This document shows positions 8,758 through 17,560 of a stretch of 64,000 nucleotides of DNA, in pieces. The stretch comes from Pseudomonas yangonensis. Its GTDB lineage: Bacteria > Pseudomonadota > Gammaproteobacteria > Pseudomonadales > Pseudomonadaceae. A program made the position numbers and the translations under genes. Numbering within the stretch: position 1 is the stretch's first letter; every line of letters begins with the position of its first letter. The DNA lies in the NCBI RefSeq assembly GCF_009932725.1, contig NZ_BLJU01000002.1, forward strand, positions 62,001 through 126,000. Reading direction: 5' to 3'. The notes beneath the pieces were generated by a model that saw only the letters and a program-made list of their open reading frames with translations, was not told the DNA's origin and made no database searches.

Positions 8758-10101
8758 TCAGCCGAGCAGATAGAACGCGCCGCAGATCACCACGCCCGAG
8801 TACAGCAGCATGATCAGGCAGTAGCCCATGATGTCGCGCGCGCCGAGGCCGACGATGCCCAGCAGCGGCAGCGCCCAGAACGGCTGGATCATGTTGGTCC
8901 AGGCGTCGCCCCAGGCAATCGCCATGGCGGTGACGGTGGGCGATACGCCCAGGGCCTGGGCAGCCGGCAGCATAATCGGGCCCTGCACGGCCCACTGGCC
9001 GCCACCGGAGGGGACGAACACGTTGACCACACCGGCGCTGAGGAAGGCCAGCAGCGGGAAGGTGTCAGCCGACGACCAGGAAATGAACGCCTCGGTGATC
9101 TGCCGGCCGAGGGAGATGCCGTCGGCGTTGGCGCCCATCATCATGCCCATGATCCCGGCGTAGAAGGGAAACAGCAGGACGATGCCGCCGATGCCGCGCA
9201 CGCTCTCGTCCACCGCACGCATGTAACGCTCCGGGGTGCCGTGCATCAGCAGGCCGCTGAACAGAAAGATGGCGATGACCACGTCCAGACCGAGCACGAA
9301 GCCCTTGCTGGCGAAGTGGTTGAACAGGTAGATGCCGGCCATGGCCACCAGCGCCAGACCCAGGATGCGGCTGTCATCCAGGCGCTGCGCCGGGGTTTCA
9401 CGGGCCGGCAGCTCGGCCTGCGATTCCACCAGCTTGGCCGGGTCGGCCACCTTGGCGCCCTGACGCGGATGCATGGCGCGGTTGAGCAGCGGCAGGCCGA
9501 TCGCCAGCAGCGCAACGATGGTCAGGTTCAGCGGGCTGAACAGCGTCTGGGTGATGCTCACCGGTTCGGTCAGTACACCGGCGGTGATGCGTGCCAGATC
9601 GGGGCCGCCGGTGGCCATGGACAGCGGCACCGAACCGGCGAGGCCGCCGTGCCAGACCAGAAAGCCCGAGTAGGCCGAGGCCACCAGCAACGGGTAGTCG
9701 ACGCCTGCGACCTTGCGCGCCAGGGCGCGGGCGAACACTGCGCCTATCACCAGGCCGAAGCCCCAGTTGACCCAGCAGCCCACCAGCGCCACTAGGGTGA
9801 CCATGATGATCGCCTGGCCCGGCGTGCGCGCGATCGCGGCCAGGCGGTCGAGCTGGCGGTTGATGATCGGCGCGCTGGCCAGGGCGTGGCCGGTGACGAA
9901 GATCAGCGCCATCTGCATGGCGAAGCCGAGCAGCGTCCAGAAGCCGCCGCTCCAGTGCTGCACCATGGCCGGCAGCGACTGGCCGGTGGCGGTCATGCCA
10001 GCGATCAGCACGCCCAGGGTGAGCAGGGTGGAAAAAACGAAGGGCGAGGGCAGGTACTTCTGTACCAGGCCCACGCTCATGCGGGTGAGGGAGTTGAACA
10101 T
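8758..10101 (-). CDS. Short-chain fatty acid / acetoacetate transporter, AtoE family
   Basis: About 447 residues from the start at 10101 (MFNSLTRMSVGLVQKY), which has AAGAGG nine bases upstream; the frame stays open further upstream but lacks conserved sequence. The protein is almost wholly transmembrane, with many hydrophobic segments and the family's FGLVIGAVFAR and PSGGGQWAVQGP motifs. AtoE-type permeases import short-chain fatty acids or acetoacetate. It follows the thiolase/CoA-transferase genes on the same strand, which supports acetoacetate, 3-hydroxybutyrate or dehydrocarnitine-derived substrates. The 357-bp spacer with a repeat element between it and atoB makes tight co-transcription uncertain. 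Confidence 0.88.
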   Translation of the reverse strand: MFNSLTRMSVGLVQKYLPSPFVFSTLLTLGVLIAGMTATGQSLPAMVQHWSGGFWTLLGFAMQMALIFVTGHALASAPIINRQLDRLAAIARTPGQAIIMVTLVALVGCWVNWGFGLVIGAVFARALARKVAGVDYPLLVASAYSGFLVWHGGLAGSVPLSMATGGPDLARITAGVLTEPVSITQTLFSPLNLTIVALLAIGLPLLNRAMHPRQGAKVADPAKLVESQAELPARETPAQRLDDSRILGLALVAMAGIYLFNHFASKGFVLGLDVVIAIFLFSGLLMHGTPERYMRAVDESVRGIGGIVLLFPFYAGIMGMMMGANADGISLGRQITEAFISWSSADTFPLLAFLSAGVVNVFVPSGGGQWAVQGPIMLPAAQALGVSPTVTAMAIAWGDAWTNMIQPFWALPLLGIVGLGARDIMGYCLIMLLYSGVVICGAFYLLG

Positions 10102-10211
10102 CGAAGGTGCCTCTTTCTTATGGTTGTGTAAGGGCTTTGACCAGGCATTTGGAGGTTGGCTAAGCCTGGGTGTTGCAGTGGATATGACAAAGCCCGGCAC
10201 GAGGCGGTAAC

Positions 10212-10392
10212 GCTGTTCACTTAAGGTTGCACACGTTTTGCTCCCCCTCTCCCATTCATGGGAGAGGGGCTGGGGGAGAGGGCCAAAAACACCGAAACCG
10301 CCGATTTCCCCTCTCCGTACGCGGCCCGCCCTAACCCTCTCCCCAGAGGGGCGAGGGGACTAATCGTGTTTGACCGTTCTTAAGTGAACAGC
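10212..10392. mobile_element. MITE-like element with perfect 14-bp terminal inverted repeats
   Basis: GCTGTTCACTTAAG (10212-10225) is repeated exactly inverted at 10379-10392. Inside are two C/T-rich and G/A-rich hairpins (around 10241-10285 and 10311-10360). The 12-bp sequence CCGGCACGAGGC occurs on both sides (10194-10205 and 10396-10407). There is no open reading frame, so any movement would need a transposase in trans. It fills most of the 357-bp gap between the AtoE-type permease and atoB. Confidence 0.6.
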
Positions 10393-10418
10393 ATTCCGGC
10401 ACGAGGCCGAGCTGTTTG

Positions 10419-10445
10419 CGTAGCCCGAATTGCATCCGGGCTACG
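10419..10445. repeat. REP-type hairpin (GTAGCCCG...CCGGGCTAC)
   Basis: An imperfect palindrome CGTAGCCCG / CCGGGCTACG just downstream of the atoB stop codon (minus strand). The same unit appears at 59747-59800. It may act as an mRNA 3'-end stabiliser or a weak terminator. Confidence 0.7.
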
Positions 10446-10458
10446 GTGTTCGGGTTGC

Positions 10459-11640
10459 TTAATTGCGCTCGATAGCCAGCGCCACGCCCTGACCGCCGCC
10501 GATGCACAGGGTGGCCAGACCCTTCTTGGCGTCGCGGCGGATCATCTCGTGCAGCAGGGTCACCAATACGCGGCAGCCCGAGGCGCCGATGGGATGGCCC
10601 AGAGCGATGGCGCCACCGTTGACGTTGACCTTGTCGGCGTCCCAGCCCAGCTCCTGGCCGACCGATAGCGCCTGGGCGGCGAAGGCCTCGTTGGCTTCGA
10701 TCAGGTCCAGATCGGCCAGGCTCCAGCCGGCCTTGTCCAGGCAGCGACGGGTGGCCGACACCGGGGCGATACCCATGATCGCCGGGTCGACACCGGCGTT
10801 GGCGTAGCCGGCAATCTTCGCCAGCACCGGCAGGCCCAGCTCGTGCGCCTTGGCCGCGCTCATCAGCAGTACGGCGGCGGCGCCGTCGTTAAGGCTGGAG
10901 GCATTGCCGGCGGTGACGCTGCCATCCTTCCTGAACGCCGGTTTGAGCTTGGCCAGGGATTCGGCGGTGGTACCGGCACGTGGCTGCTCGTCACGGGTGA
11001 AGGCGACGGGGTCGCCCTTGCGTTGCGGGATCAGCACTGGAGTGATCTCGGCATCGAAACGACCGGCTTCGATAGCGGCCACGGCCTTGCGCTGCGACTC
11101 GGCGGCGAAGGCGTCCTGCGCTTCACGGCTGATGCCGTATTTCTCCACCAGATTCTCGGCGGTGATGCCCATGTGGTAGTCGTTGAAGGCATCCCACAGG
11201 CCGTCGACGATCATGCTGTCGAGCATCTGGGCGTGGCCCATGCGCAGGCCGGTGCGGGCCTTGGGCAGCACGTAGGGCGCCAGGCTCATGTTCTCCATCC
11301 CGCCGGCGATCACCACCTCGGCATCGCCACAGCGAATGGCCTGGGTGGCCAGGTGCAGGGCCTTGAGGCCAGAGCCGCAGACCTTGTTCAGGGTCATGGC
11401 CGGCACGGCATGCGGCAGGCCGGCGCGAATGGCGGCCTGGCGTGCGGGGTTCTGCCCGGAGCCTGCGGTGAGCACCTGACCGAGGATGACTTCATCGATC
11501 TGAGCGGCGTCGAGGCCGGTTTGTTCGAGCAGGCGCTTGATGACGATAGCGCCGAGTTCTGGGGCGGGAATCTCGGCCAGGCTGCCCTGGAAGCTGCCGA
11601 TGGCGGTGCGTGTGGCGGCGACGATGACGACGTCTTGCAT
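10459..11640 (-). CDS. atoB: Acetyl-CoA acetyltransferase (thiolase)
   Basis: 393 residues, the usual thiolase II length, starting at 11640 ([15 protein letters not shown]); the frame continues upstream through non-conserved sequence. The catalytic residues are Cys88 (NKVCGSG), the His in [14 protein letters not shown] and the C-terminal Cys in CIGGGQG. It cleaves acetoacetyl-CoA to two acetyl-CoA, or the reverse, in the cytoplasm. The neighbours upstream on the same strand are the two subunits of a 3-oxoacid CoA-transferase, giving the sequence activation then thiolysis. The order matches dhcA-dhcB-atoB of P. aeruginosa as remembered. Confidence 0.95.
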   Translation of the reverse strand: MQDVVIVAATRTAIGSFQGSLAEIPAPELGAIVIKRLLEQTGLDAAQIDEVILGQVLTAGSGQNPARQAAIRAGLPHAVPAMTLNKVCGSGLKALHLATQAIRCGDAEVVIAGGMENMSLAPYVLPKARTGLRMGHAQMLDSMIVDGLWDAFNDYHMGITAENLVEKYGISREAQDAFAAESQRKAVAAIEAGRFDAEITPVLIPQRKGDPVAFTRDEQPRAGTTAESLAKLKPAFRKDGSVTAGNASSLNDGAAAVLLMSAAKAHELGLPVLAKIAGYANAGVDPAIMGIAPVSATRRCLDKAGWSLADLDLIEANEAFAAQALSVGQELGWDADKVNVNGGAIALGHPIGASGCRVLVTLLHEMIRRDAKKGLATLCIGGGQGVALAIERN

Positions 11641-11672
11641 GGGAAATCCTCTTGGCGGGTGGGCCGCGTATT

Positions 11673-11726
11673 GTGGGAGGCGCTTTAGCGGCGAGCCTTT
11701 CTTGTCGCGGCTAAAGCCCCTCCCAC
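11673..11726. repeat. REP-like inverted repeat (GTGGGAGG family)
   Basis: Arms at 11673-11694 and 11705-11726 (GTGGGAGGCGCTTTAGC with GCTAAAGCCCCTCCCAC), nearly perfectly complementary. A sister copy lies at 55701-55758. It sits between dhcB and atoB, inside what is probably one transcript. Confidence 0.75.
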
Positions 11727-11742
11727 AATGTAGAAAAACGCT

Positions 11743-11773
11743 CTGTAGGCGCCGTGCGTGGTGGCGCCTACAG
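11743..11773. repeat. Perfect 11-bp hairpin in the dhcB-atoB spacer
   Basis: CTGTAGGCGCC (11743-11753) pairs with GGCGCCTACAG (11763-11773) around a 9-base loop. It lies 13 bases from the end of dhcB and has no T-tract, so it is more likely an RNA-stability or REP hairpin than a terminator. Confidence 0.65.
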
Positions 11774-11786
11774 AACGGTAGACAAC

Positions 11787-12443
11787 TTAGAAGCTCATTT
11801 CCGGCACGTGTTCGGGGACGATCAGCTTGCCGGCGGTCTTGGCCACGATTTCCTCGACGCTCACACCCGGCGCGCGTTCGCGCAGGATGAAGGCGTTGTT
11901 CTCGATCTCCAGATAGGCCAGGTCGGTCAGCACTTTGCGGATGCAGCCGCAGCCGGTCAGCGGCAGGCTGCAATGCTCCAGCAGCTTGGATTCGCCGTCC
12001 TTGGAGGCGTGGGTCATGGTGACGATGATGTTGTCGGCACCGGCCACCAGGTCCATGGCGCCGCCCATGCCCTTGACCAGCTTGCCGGGGATCATCCAGG
12101 ACGCGATGTTGCCGCGCACGTCCACCTCGAAGGCGCCGAGCACGGTGAGGTCGACATGGCCGCCACGAATCATGGCGAAGGACTGCGACGAGTCGAAGAT
12201 CGCCGCGCCCTTGATCGCGGTGACGGTCTGCTTGCCGGCGTTGATCATGTCGGCGTCCACTTCGTCTTCAGTGGGGAAGGCGCCCATGCCGAGCAGGCCG
12301 TTCTCCGACTGCAGCATCACCTGCATGCCTTCGGGTACGTAGTTGGCGACCAGGGTGGGAATGCCGATGCCGAGGTTGACGTAGAAGCCGTCCTGCAGCT
12401 CGCGAGCCACGCGCTGGGCCATTTGTTCACGGGTTAATGCCAT
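11787..12443 (-). CDS. dhcB: 3-oxoacid CoA-transferase subunit B
   Basis: 218 residues. The signature SENGLLGMG carries the catalytic Glu47, which forms the enzyme-CoA thioester in family I CoA-transferases. It pairs with the A subunit encoded upstream to move CoA from succinyl-CoA or acetyl-CoA to acetoacetate or a related 3-oxoacid. In P. aeruginosa the equivalent locus (LysR - dhcA - dhcB - atoB) is linked to dehydrocarnitine; sequence alone cannot separate that from acetoacetate (atoA/scoB). The gene starts at ATG 12443. Confidence 0.9.
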   Translation of the reverse strand: MALTREQMAQRVARELQDGFYVNLGIGIPTLVANYVPEGMQVMLQSENGLLGMGAFPTEDEVDADMINAGKQTVTAIKGAAIFDSSQSFAMIRGGHVDLTVLGAFEVDVRGNIASWMIPGKLVKGMGGAMDLVAGADNIIVTMTHASKDGESKLLEHCSLPLTGCGCIRKVLTDLAYLEIENNAFILRERAPGVSVEEIVAKTAGKLIVPEHVPEMSF

Positions 12444-12457
12444 GGTCTTTATCCTCT

Positions 12458-12601
12458 TAGCAGGCTGCTGAAAACTACCTGCGTTGCCGATACGGCGTTA
12501 AAAGCAGGCTCAAAATGCTCATTTACAGCTCGTAAACTCCGCTTTTTCGCCTGCTTTTGCCTTGTCTCGGCTGCCTCGTTAACGTTTTCAACAACCTGCT
12601 A
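12458..12601. repeat. 144-bp palindromic repeat element, copy A, inside the CoA-transferase operon
   Basis: The ends are inverted repeats: TAGCAGGCTGCTGAAAAC (12458-12475) against GTTTTCAACAACCTGCTA (12584-12601), 15 of 18 positions pairing. The interior contains AAAGCAGGCTCAAAATGCTC and a matching GCCTGCTTTTGCCTTG arm. It fills the space between dhcA and dhcB, and its outer TAG serves as the dhcA stop codon. A diverged copy lies at about 8478-8640. Confidence 0.75.
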
Positions 12602-13297
12602 GCTGCGCAGGGTGCGTTTTTCGATGCGTTTCTCGAAGCTGCCGCAGATCAGCCGGTCGACATAGATGCCGGGGGTGTGAATCTGCGTCGGATCGAGTTC
12701 GCCGGGCTCGACGATCTCCTCGACCTCGACCACGGTGATGCGCCCGGCGGTGGCGACCACCGGGTTGAAGTTCTGCGCGGTGTGCCGGTAGACCACGTTG
12801 CCGAAGTGGTCTGCTTTCCAGCCCTTGACGATGGCGAAGTCGCCGGTGATGGCCGGCTCGAGGATGTAGTGACGGCCGTTGATCTCGCGCGCCTCCTTGC
12901 CTTCGGCAACCGGGGTGCCGTAGCCGGTGGCGGTGAAGAAGGCGGGAATACCGGCGCCGCCGGCGCGCAGCTTCTCGGCCAGGGTGCCCTGCGGGGTGAG
13001 TTCGACTTCCAGCTCGCCGGAGAGCAGCTGCTGCTCGAACAGGGCGTTCTCACCGACGTAGGAGGCGATCATCTTGCGGATCTGCCGGTCTTCCAATAGC
13101 ACGCCGAGGCCAAAACCGTCGACGCCGCAGTTGTTGGACACCACGGTCAGATCGCGCACGCCGCGACGGCGGATCTCATTGATCAGATTTTCGGGGATGC
13201 CGCACAGGCCGAAACCGCCGGCCAGCACGGTCATGCCGTCCTGCAGGCCGTCCAGGGCTTCTGCATAGCTGCCGACGCGTTTGTCGAGTCCGCTCAT
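12599..13297 (-). CDS. dhcA: 3-oxoacid CoA-transferase subunit A
   Basis: 232 residues from ATG 13297 ([15 protein letters not shown]), with AAGAGG upstream. The N-terminal glycine loop [16 protein letters not shown] is the A-subunit signature. It forms the transferase with subunit B, encoded 155 bp downstream. The stop codon (12599-12601) is contributed by the end of a palindromic repeat, so the last residues (KRTLRS) may have changed when the element arrived. It lies divergent from the LysR gene across about 100 bp, the likely control region. The atoD/scoA naming would be equally fair. Confidence 0.9.
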   Translation of the reverse strand: MSGLDKRVGSYAEALDGLQDGMTVLAGGFGLCGIPENLINEIRRRGVRDLTVVSNNCGVDGFGLGVLLEDRQIRKMIASYVGENALFEQQLLSGELEVELTPQGTLAEKLRAGGAGIPAFFTATGYGTPVAEGKEAREINGRHYILEPAITGDFAIVKGWKADHFGNVVYRHTAQNFNPVVATAGRITVVEVEEIVEPGELDPTQIHTPGIYVDRLICGSFEKRIEKRTLRS

Positions 13298-13399
13298 TCG
13301 GGGCTGCCTCTTGTTGTTATCTGTTTGGGCCAAGCTTCTGCGCTACAGGCTTATTTGTTAAGTTTGTTTTTCCTCTTGATTGATCAGGTAAATAAATCA

Positions 13400-14293
13400 A
13401 TGACCGTCAAGCAGCTACGCGCCTTTCTCGCCGTGGCGCAGAGCTTGAGCTTCGCCCAGGCCTGCGAGCGCCTGCACCTGTCGCAGCCGGCGCTGAGCCT
13501 GGCGATCAAGAACCTGGAGCAATCTCTTGGTGGCCAGTTGCTGGTGCGCACCACCCGCAGCGTGGCGCTGACGCCGGAGGGCGAGACGTTGCTGCCCATC
13601 GCCGTGCGTCTGCTGGCCGACTGGGACAACGCCGAGGACCTGCTGCGCCAGCACTTCACCCTGCAAATGGGCAAGGTGGCGGTGGCGGCCATGCCGTCGT
13701 TCGCCGGCAATCGCCTGCCGGCAGCGCTGCGCGCCTTCCGTGACGCCTACCCGCGGGTCAACGTGGCGGTGCACGACGTGATCAACGAGCAGGTGATGGA
13801 AATGGTGCGCGACGGCCGCGTCGAGCTGGGCATCGCCTTCGAGCCGGCGACCCTCGACGGCTTGCAGTTCACGCCGCTGTACGAGGATCGCTTCGTCGCG
13901 GTGGTGCCGGCCAACAGCGAGCTGGCCGAGCGCGAGGCCTTGAGCTGGGTGGATCTGCTCGACCGGCCCTTCATCACCCTGCAGCGGCCCTCGGCTGTGC
14001 GCCTGCTGCTGGAAGACAGCGTGATCGCCCGCCACGGCAGGCTGCCGGTGGCGTTCGAGAGCCATCAGCTGGTCACGGTAGGGCGCATGGTCGCCGAAGG
14101 TCTGGGCGTCAGCGCGGTGCCGCAGCTGTGTCGGCAGCAGATGGAGGAGTTGGGCGCGCGCTGTCTGCCGCTGGGTGAGCCGCAGGTCACGCGGCGTGTC
14201 GGCCTGCTGCACCAGGCCGGGCATCAGCTGTCCAGCGCGGCGCAGGCGTTGAGTGAGGTGCTGTTGCGTCAGACTGGGCAGTGGGGCGGGTGA
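13400..14293 (+). CDS. dhcR: LysR-family regulator, divergent from the CoA-transferase operon
   Basis: 297 residues from ATG 13400 (MTVKQLRAFLAVAQ). It has an N-terminal winged helix-turn-helix (about residues 3-62, SFAQACERLHLSQPALSLAI) and a LysR substrate-binding domain behind it. LysR proteins usually control the divergent operon next door and bind the shared spacer (13298-13399), so the dhcA-dhcB-atoB genes are the expected target and an acyl/oxoacid intermediate the expected inducer. The symbol rests on remembered gene order in P. aeruginosa, not on a search. Confidence 0.85.
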   Translation: MTVKQLRAFLAVAQSLSFAQACERLHLSQPALSLAIKNLEQSLGGQLLVRTTRSVALTPEGETLLPIAVRLLADWDNAEDLLRQHFTLQMGKVAVAAMPSFAGNRLPAALRAFRDAYPRVNVAVHDVINEQVMEMVRDGRVELGIAFEPATLDGLQFTPLYEDRFVAVVPANSELAEREALSWVDLLDRPFITLQRPSAVRLLLEDSVIARHGRLPVAFESHQLVTVGRMVAEGLGVSAVPQLCRQQMEELGARCLPLGEPQVTRRVGLLHQAGHQLSSAAQALSEVLLRQTGQWGG

Positions 14294-14327
14294 AACCCGC
14301 CGTCTGCATTGTGGCGAGCCTGCGGAC

Positions 14328-14909
14328 CTAGAACCGAATCAGGTCGGCCGGGGTGTCGATATCCTGCAGTACGCCTGGGTCGTCCAGCTCGACGATACGC
14401 ACGGACTCAGCATGCTGCTGCAATACCTCACGAGCGCCAGTATCGCCAGCAAGCGCCGAGAGCTGCGGCCAGAAATGGCGGCCGAACACTACCGGATGAC
14501 CGCGTTTGCCCTGATGGCTGGGCAGCACGATGCGGTCCGGGGCGGCGCAGGCCATCAGCGCCTCGAGGCTGTGGCGACGAATCGACGGCATATCGGCAAG
14601 AAAGATCGCCACGGCGCCAGCGCGCGATTCGGCCAGCAGGCGCTCGGCCCCTGCGGCCAGGCTATGGCCCATACCCTGGGCGGTGGCCGGGTTCTGCACG
14701 ATATGCACGCCCTTTGGCAGCTCAAGCTCTGTCAGCGCTTCGTCCGGACGCAGCACCAGCCAGACGTCTTCGAGCATAGAACAAGGCAGAGCCAGGCTGG
14801 CGGCCAGCAGCGAGCGGCCATCGGCGAGCACGAGCCGGCGCTTGTCGGCACCGAAGCGGCGGCTGTAACCCGCGGCGAGCATCAGCGCGGCGACGGCCTG
14901 GCCGGCCAT
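14328..14909 (-). CDS. MobA/MocA-like nucleotidyltransferase
   Basis: 193 residues. The N-terminal LAAGYSRRFGADKRR (about residues 10-24) is the nucleotide-binding loop of the MobA/MocA/IspD fold; LADMPSI and HPVVFGRHFWPQL match the MocA/molybdenum-cofactor cytidylyltransferase branch. Such enzymes transfer CMP or GMP to molybdopterin. It starts two bases after the stop of the OsmC-YcaO gene, so the two are surely co-transcribed, although no molybdoenzyme lies near. A sugar-nucleotide or other small-molecule substrate is an alternative. Confidence 0.85.
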   Translation of the reverse strand: MAGQAVAALMLAAGYSRRFGADKRRLVLADGRSLLAASLALPCSMLEDVWLVLRPDEALTELELPKGVHIVQNPATAQGMGHSLAAGAERLLAESRAGAVAIFLADMPSIRRHSLEALMACAAPDRIVLPSHQGKRGHPVVFGRHFWPQLSALAGDTGAREVLQQHAESVRIVELDDPGVLQDIDTPADLIRF

Positions 14910-14911
14910 GC

Positions 14912-17110
14912 TCAGCCGGCCAGACCCGCCGCCCTGGCGCGGGCGGCGTGCAGTTTCTTGTAGCTGTCGATCAGGCGCAGGTGCTTGTCCAGGCCTTCGA
15001 GCTTCATGCTGGTCGGGGTCAGGCCATGGAAACGCACGCTACCGTCCACCGAGCCGATCACCGCGTCCATGCGCTCGTTGCCGAACATGCGCCGCAGGTT
15101 GTGCTCGTAGTCGGCCAGCTCCAGCTCGTCGTCCAGCTGGATCTCCAGCACCGCGTTGACCGCCTGGTAGAACAGGCCGCGCTCGACGGTGTTGTCGTTG
15201 TACTGCAGGAAGGCCTCGACCAGCTCCTTGGCGTCGTCGTATTTCTTCAGCGCCAGGTTGATCAAGAGCTTCAGCTCGAGGATGGTCAGCTGGCCCCACA
15301 CCGTGTTGTCGTCGAACTCGATACCGATCAGCGTGGTGATGTCGGTATAGTCGTCGACCTCGGTGTTGTTGAGATTGCGCAGCAGTGACTTGAGTTCGCG
15401 GTCGCTCAGAGCGTGCAGATTGAGAATGTCCTTGCGAAACAGCAGCGCCTTGTTGGTGTTGTCCCAGATCAGGTCCTCGACGGGGTAGATCTCCGAGTAG
15501 CCCGGCACCAGGATGCGGCAGGCGCTGGCGCCGAGGTCGTCATAGGTGGCAACGTAGACTTCCTTGCCCATGTCCTCGAGGATGCCGAACAGGGTCGCGG
15601 CTTCCTGCTCGTTGGAGTCGGCGCCTTCGCCGGAAAAATCCCACTCGACGAATTCGAAATCCGGGGTGGCGCCGAAGAAGCGCCAGGACACCACGCCGCT
15701 GGAGTCGATGAAGTGCTCGACGAAGTTGTTCGGCTCGGTCAGCGCCAGGCTGTCGAAGGTCGGTTGCGGCAGGTCGTTGAGGCCCTCGAAGCTGCGGCCC
15801 TGCAGCAGTTCGGTAAGGCTCCGCTCCAGCGCTACTTCCAGGCTCGGGTGAGCGCCGAAGGAAGCGAACACGCCGCCGGTGCGCGGGTTCATCAGGGTCA
15901 CGCACATCACCGGAAATTCACCGCCGAGCGATGCATCCTTGACCAGCACCGGGAAGCCTTGCTCCTCCAGACCCTGGATGCCGGCGAGGATGCCCGGGTA
16001 CTTGGCCAGCACGTCCTGCGGCACGTCCGGCAGGCACAGCTCGTTCTCCAGAATCTCGCGCTTGACCGCCCGCTCGAAGATCTCCGATAGGCATTGCACC
16101 TGCGCCTCGGCCAGGGTATTGCCAGCGCTCATGCCGTTGGACAGGTACAGGTTCTCGATCAGGTTGCTGGGGAAGTACACCGTCTGGCCATCGCTCTGGC
16201 GCACGAACGGCAGCGAGCAGATGCCGCGCGCAGTGTTGCCCGAGTTGGTGTCGAACAGGTGAGAGGCGCGCAGCTCGCCGTCCGGATCGAAGATGGCGCG
16301 GCAGTGCTCGTCGAGGATCTCCTCGGGCAGCGCATCCTTCGGCCCCGGCTTGAACCAGCGCTCGTTGGGGTAATGGACGAACTCGGCGCTCGCGATGTCC
16401 TCGCCCCAGAACTGGTCGTTGTAGAAGAAGTTGCAGTTCAGCCGCTCGATGAACTCGCCCAGCGCCGAGGCCAGGGCGCTCTCCTTGGTCGCGCCCTTGC
16501 CGTTGGTGAAGCACAGGTTCGACTGCGCGTCGCGGATATGCAGCGACCATACGTTGGGCACGATGTTGCGCCAGGAGGCGATCTCGATCTTCATCCCCAG
16601 CTCGGCGAGGATGCCCGACATGTTGGCGATGGTCTGCTCCAGCGGCAGGTCCTTGCCCGGGATGTAGGTGGTGGTGTCACTCACCGGCATCAGCAGCGCC
16701 TGGGCATCGGCGTCGAGGTTGTCGACTTCCTCGATGATGAATTCGGGACCCTGCTGCACCACCTTCTTCACCGTGCAGCGATCGATGGAGCGCAGGATGC
16801 CTTGGCGGTCTTTCTCGGAAATGTCCGCCGGCAGTTCGACCTGGATCTTGAAGATCTGCGCGTAGCGGTTTTCCGGGTCGACGATGTTGTTCTGCGACAG
16901 GCGGATGTTCTCGGTGGGAATGTCGCGCGTCTGGCAGTACAGCTTGACGAAGTACGCCGCGCACAGCGCCGAGGAGGCCAGGAAGTAGTCGAACGGCCCC
17001 GGCGCCGAACCATCGCCCTTGTAGCGGATCGGCTGATCGGCGATCACCGTGAAGTCATCGAACTTGGCTTCGAGGCGAAGGTTGTCGAGAAAGTTGACCT
17101 TGATTTCCAT
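14912..17110 (-). CDS. ycaO: OsmC domain - YcaO domain fusion protein
   Basis: 732 residues. Residues 1 to about 135 form an OsmC-like domain (GPFDYFLASSALCAAYFVKLYC, Cys50 and Cys59). Residues from about 190 to 560 form a YcaO domain with the ATP-binding stretch GKGATKESALASALGEFIER (204-223), and a helical C-terminal extension follows. YcaO enzymes use ATP to activate backbone amides; E. coli YcaO is linked to beta-methylthiolation of ribosomal protein S12 by RimO, and it has a similar C-terminal extension. The fused OsmC (thiol peroxidase-like) domain suggests sulfur or redox chemistry, but its role here is unknown. A MocA-like gene follows at 2 bp. Start ATG 17110 has only a weak ribosome site. 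Confidence 0.88.
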   Translation of the reverse strand: MEIKVNFLDNLRLEAKFDDFTVIADQPIRYKGDGSAPGPFDYFLASSALCAAYFVKLYCQTRDIPTENIRLSQNNIVDPENRYAQIFKIQVELPADISEKDRQGILRSIDRCTVKKVVQQGPEFIIEEVDNLDADAQALLMPVSDTTTYIPGKDLPLEQTIANMSGILAELGMKIEIASWRNIVPNVWSLHIRDAQSNLCFTNGKGATKESALASALGEFIERLNCNFFYNDQFWGEDIASAEFVHYPNERWFKPGPKDALPEEILDEHCRAIFDPDGELRASHLFDTNSGNTARGICSLPFVRQSDGQTVYFPSNLIENLYLSNGMSAGNTLAEAQVQCLSEIFERAVKREILENELCLPDVPQDVLAKYPGILAGIQGLEEQGFPVLVKDASLGGEFPVMCVTLMNPRTGGVFASFGAHPSLEVALERSLTELLQGRSFEGLNDLPQPTFDSLALTEPNNFVEHFIDSSGVVSWRFFGATPDFEFVEWDFSGEGADSNEQEAATLFGILEDMGKEVYVATYDDLGASACRILVPGYSEIYPVEDLIWDNTNKALLFRKDILNLHALSDRELKSLLRNLNNTEVDDYTDITTLIGIEFDDNTVWGQLTILELKLLINLALKKYDDAKELVEAFLQYNDNTVERGLFYQAVNAVLEIQLDDELELADYEHNLRRMFGNERMDAVIGSVDGSVRFHGLTPTSMKLEGLDKHLRLIDSYKKLHAARARAAGLAG

Positions 17111-17222
17111 GGAGCGGCACCGGCAAGCAAAACGAAATGGCCGCCATTATCCGGGTTTTCGCCGGCCTGTCTTGCTTGGTCTTGGACTATGGGCGAGCGC
17201 CGGACCGGCGGCGGGCAGCTCG

Positions 17223-17492
17223 TCATTTTCCTTGAGAGACTGCTTCTTTCTTCGCGTTCCTTTGCAGCCGCTCAACATGGAGCGGCGCCGCCATCGGCAG
17301 ACCGCTGGCCGTGCGTCTGGCCCCATTCGCCTCGGCGCTGGCCTTGATCACCGACAGGTCAGGCTGCTGACCGCCTTTGGCCGTGACGGGCGCCACTGTC
17401 AGAGCGAGTTGGACGTGGTTATTCCTGACCACCGGAAGCGTCACCGCCAGCTCACAAGGGTTTGATTCCGCCTTGTAACAGTTTCGGGACAT
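17223..17492 (-). CDS. Small hypothetical protein downstream of tmRNA
   Basis: A 90-residue frame from ATG 17492 (MSRNCYKAES), with GGGA about eight bases upstream. Codon third positions are moderately G/C rich, and the protein ends PLHVERLQRNAKKEA. I recognise no domain. It begins directly after the tmRNA terminator, a place where integrated elements often leave fragments. It may be a real small gene, a remnant or a chance frame. Confidence 0.3.
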   Translation of the reverse strand: MSRNCYKAESNPCELAVTLPVVRNNHVQLALTVAPVTAKGGQQPDLSVIKASAEANGARRTASGLPMAAPLHVERLQRNAKKEAVSQGK

Positions 17493-17510
17493 CGCTATCC
17501 CTGAAAACAC

Positions 17511-17546
17511 AAAACCCCTGAGATTCTCTAGGAAAGTCAGGGGTTT
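17511..17546 (-). terminator. Intrinsic terminator of ssrA
   Basis: On the minus strand AAACCCCTGA pairs with TCAGGGGTTT (about 17517-17543) and is followed by a T-rich run. It lies 15-50 bases beyond the CCA end of tmRNA. Confidence 0.85.
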
Positions 17547-17560
17547 ATGCTTGCTTCAAT

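Noticed and set aside
11641-11973. Upstream extension of the thiolase frame
   Set aside because: It crosses a REP element and the dhcB end; thiolases begin at the [15 protein letters not shown] start.
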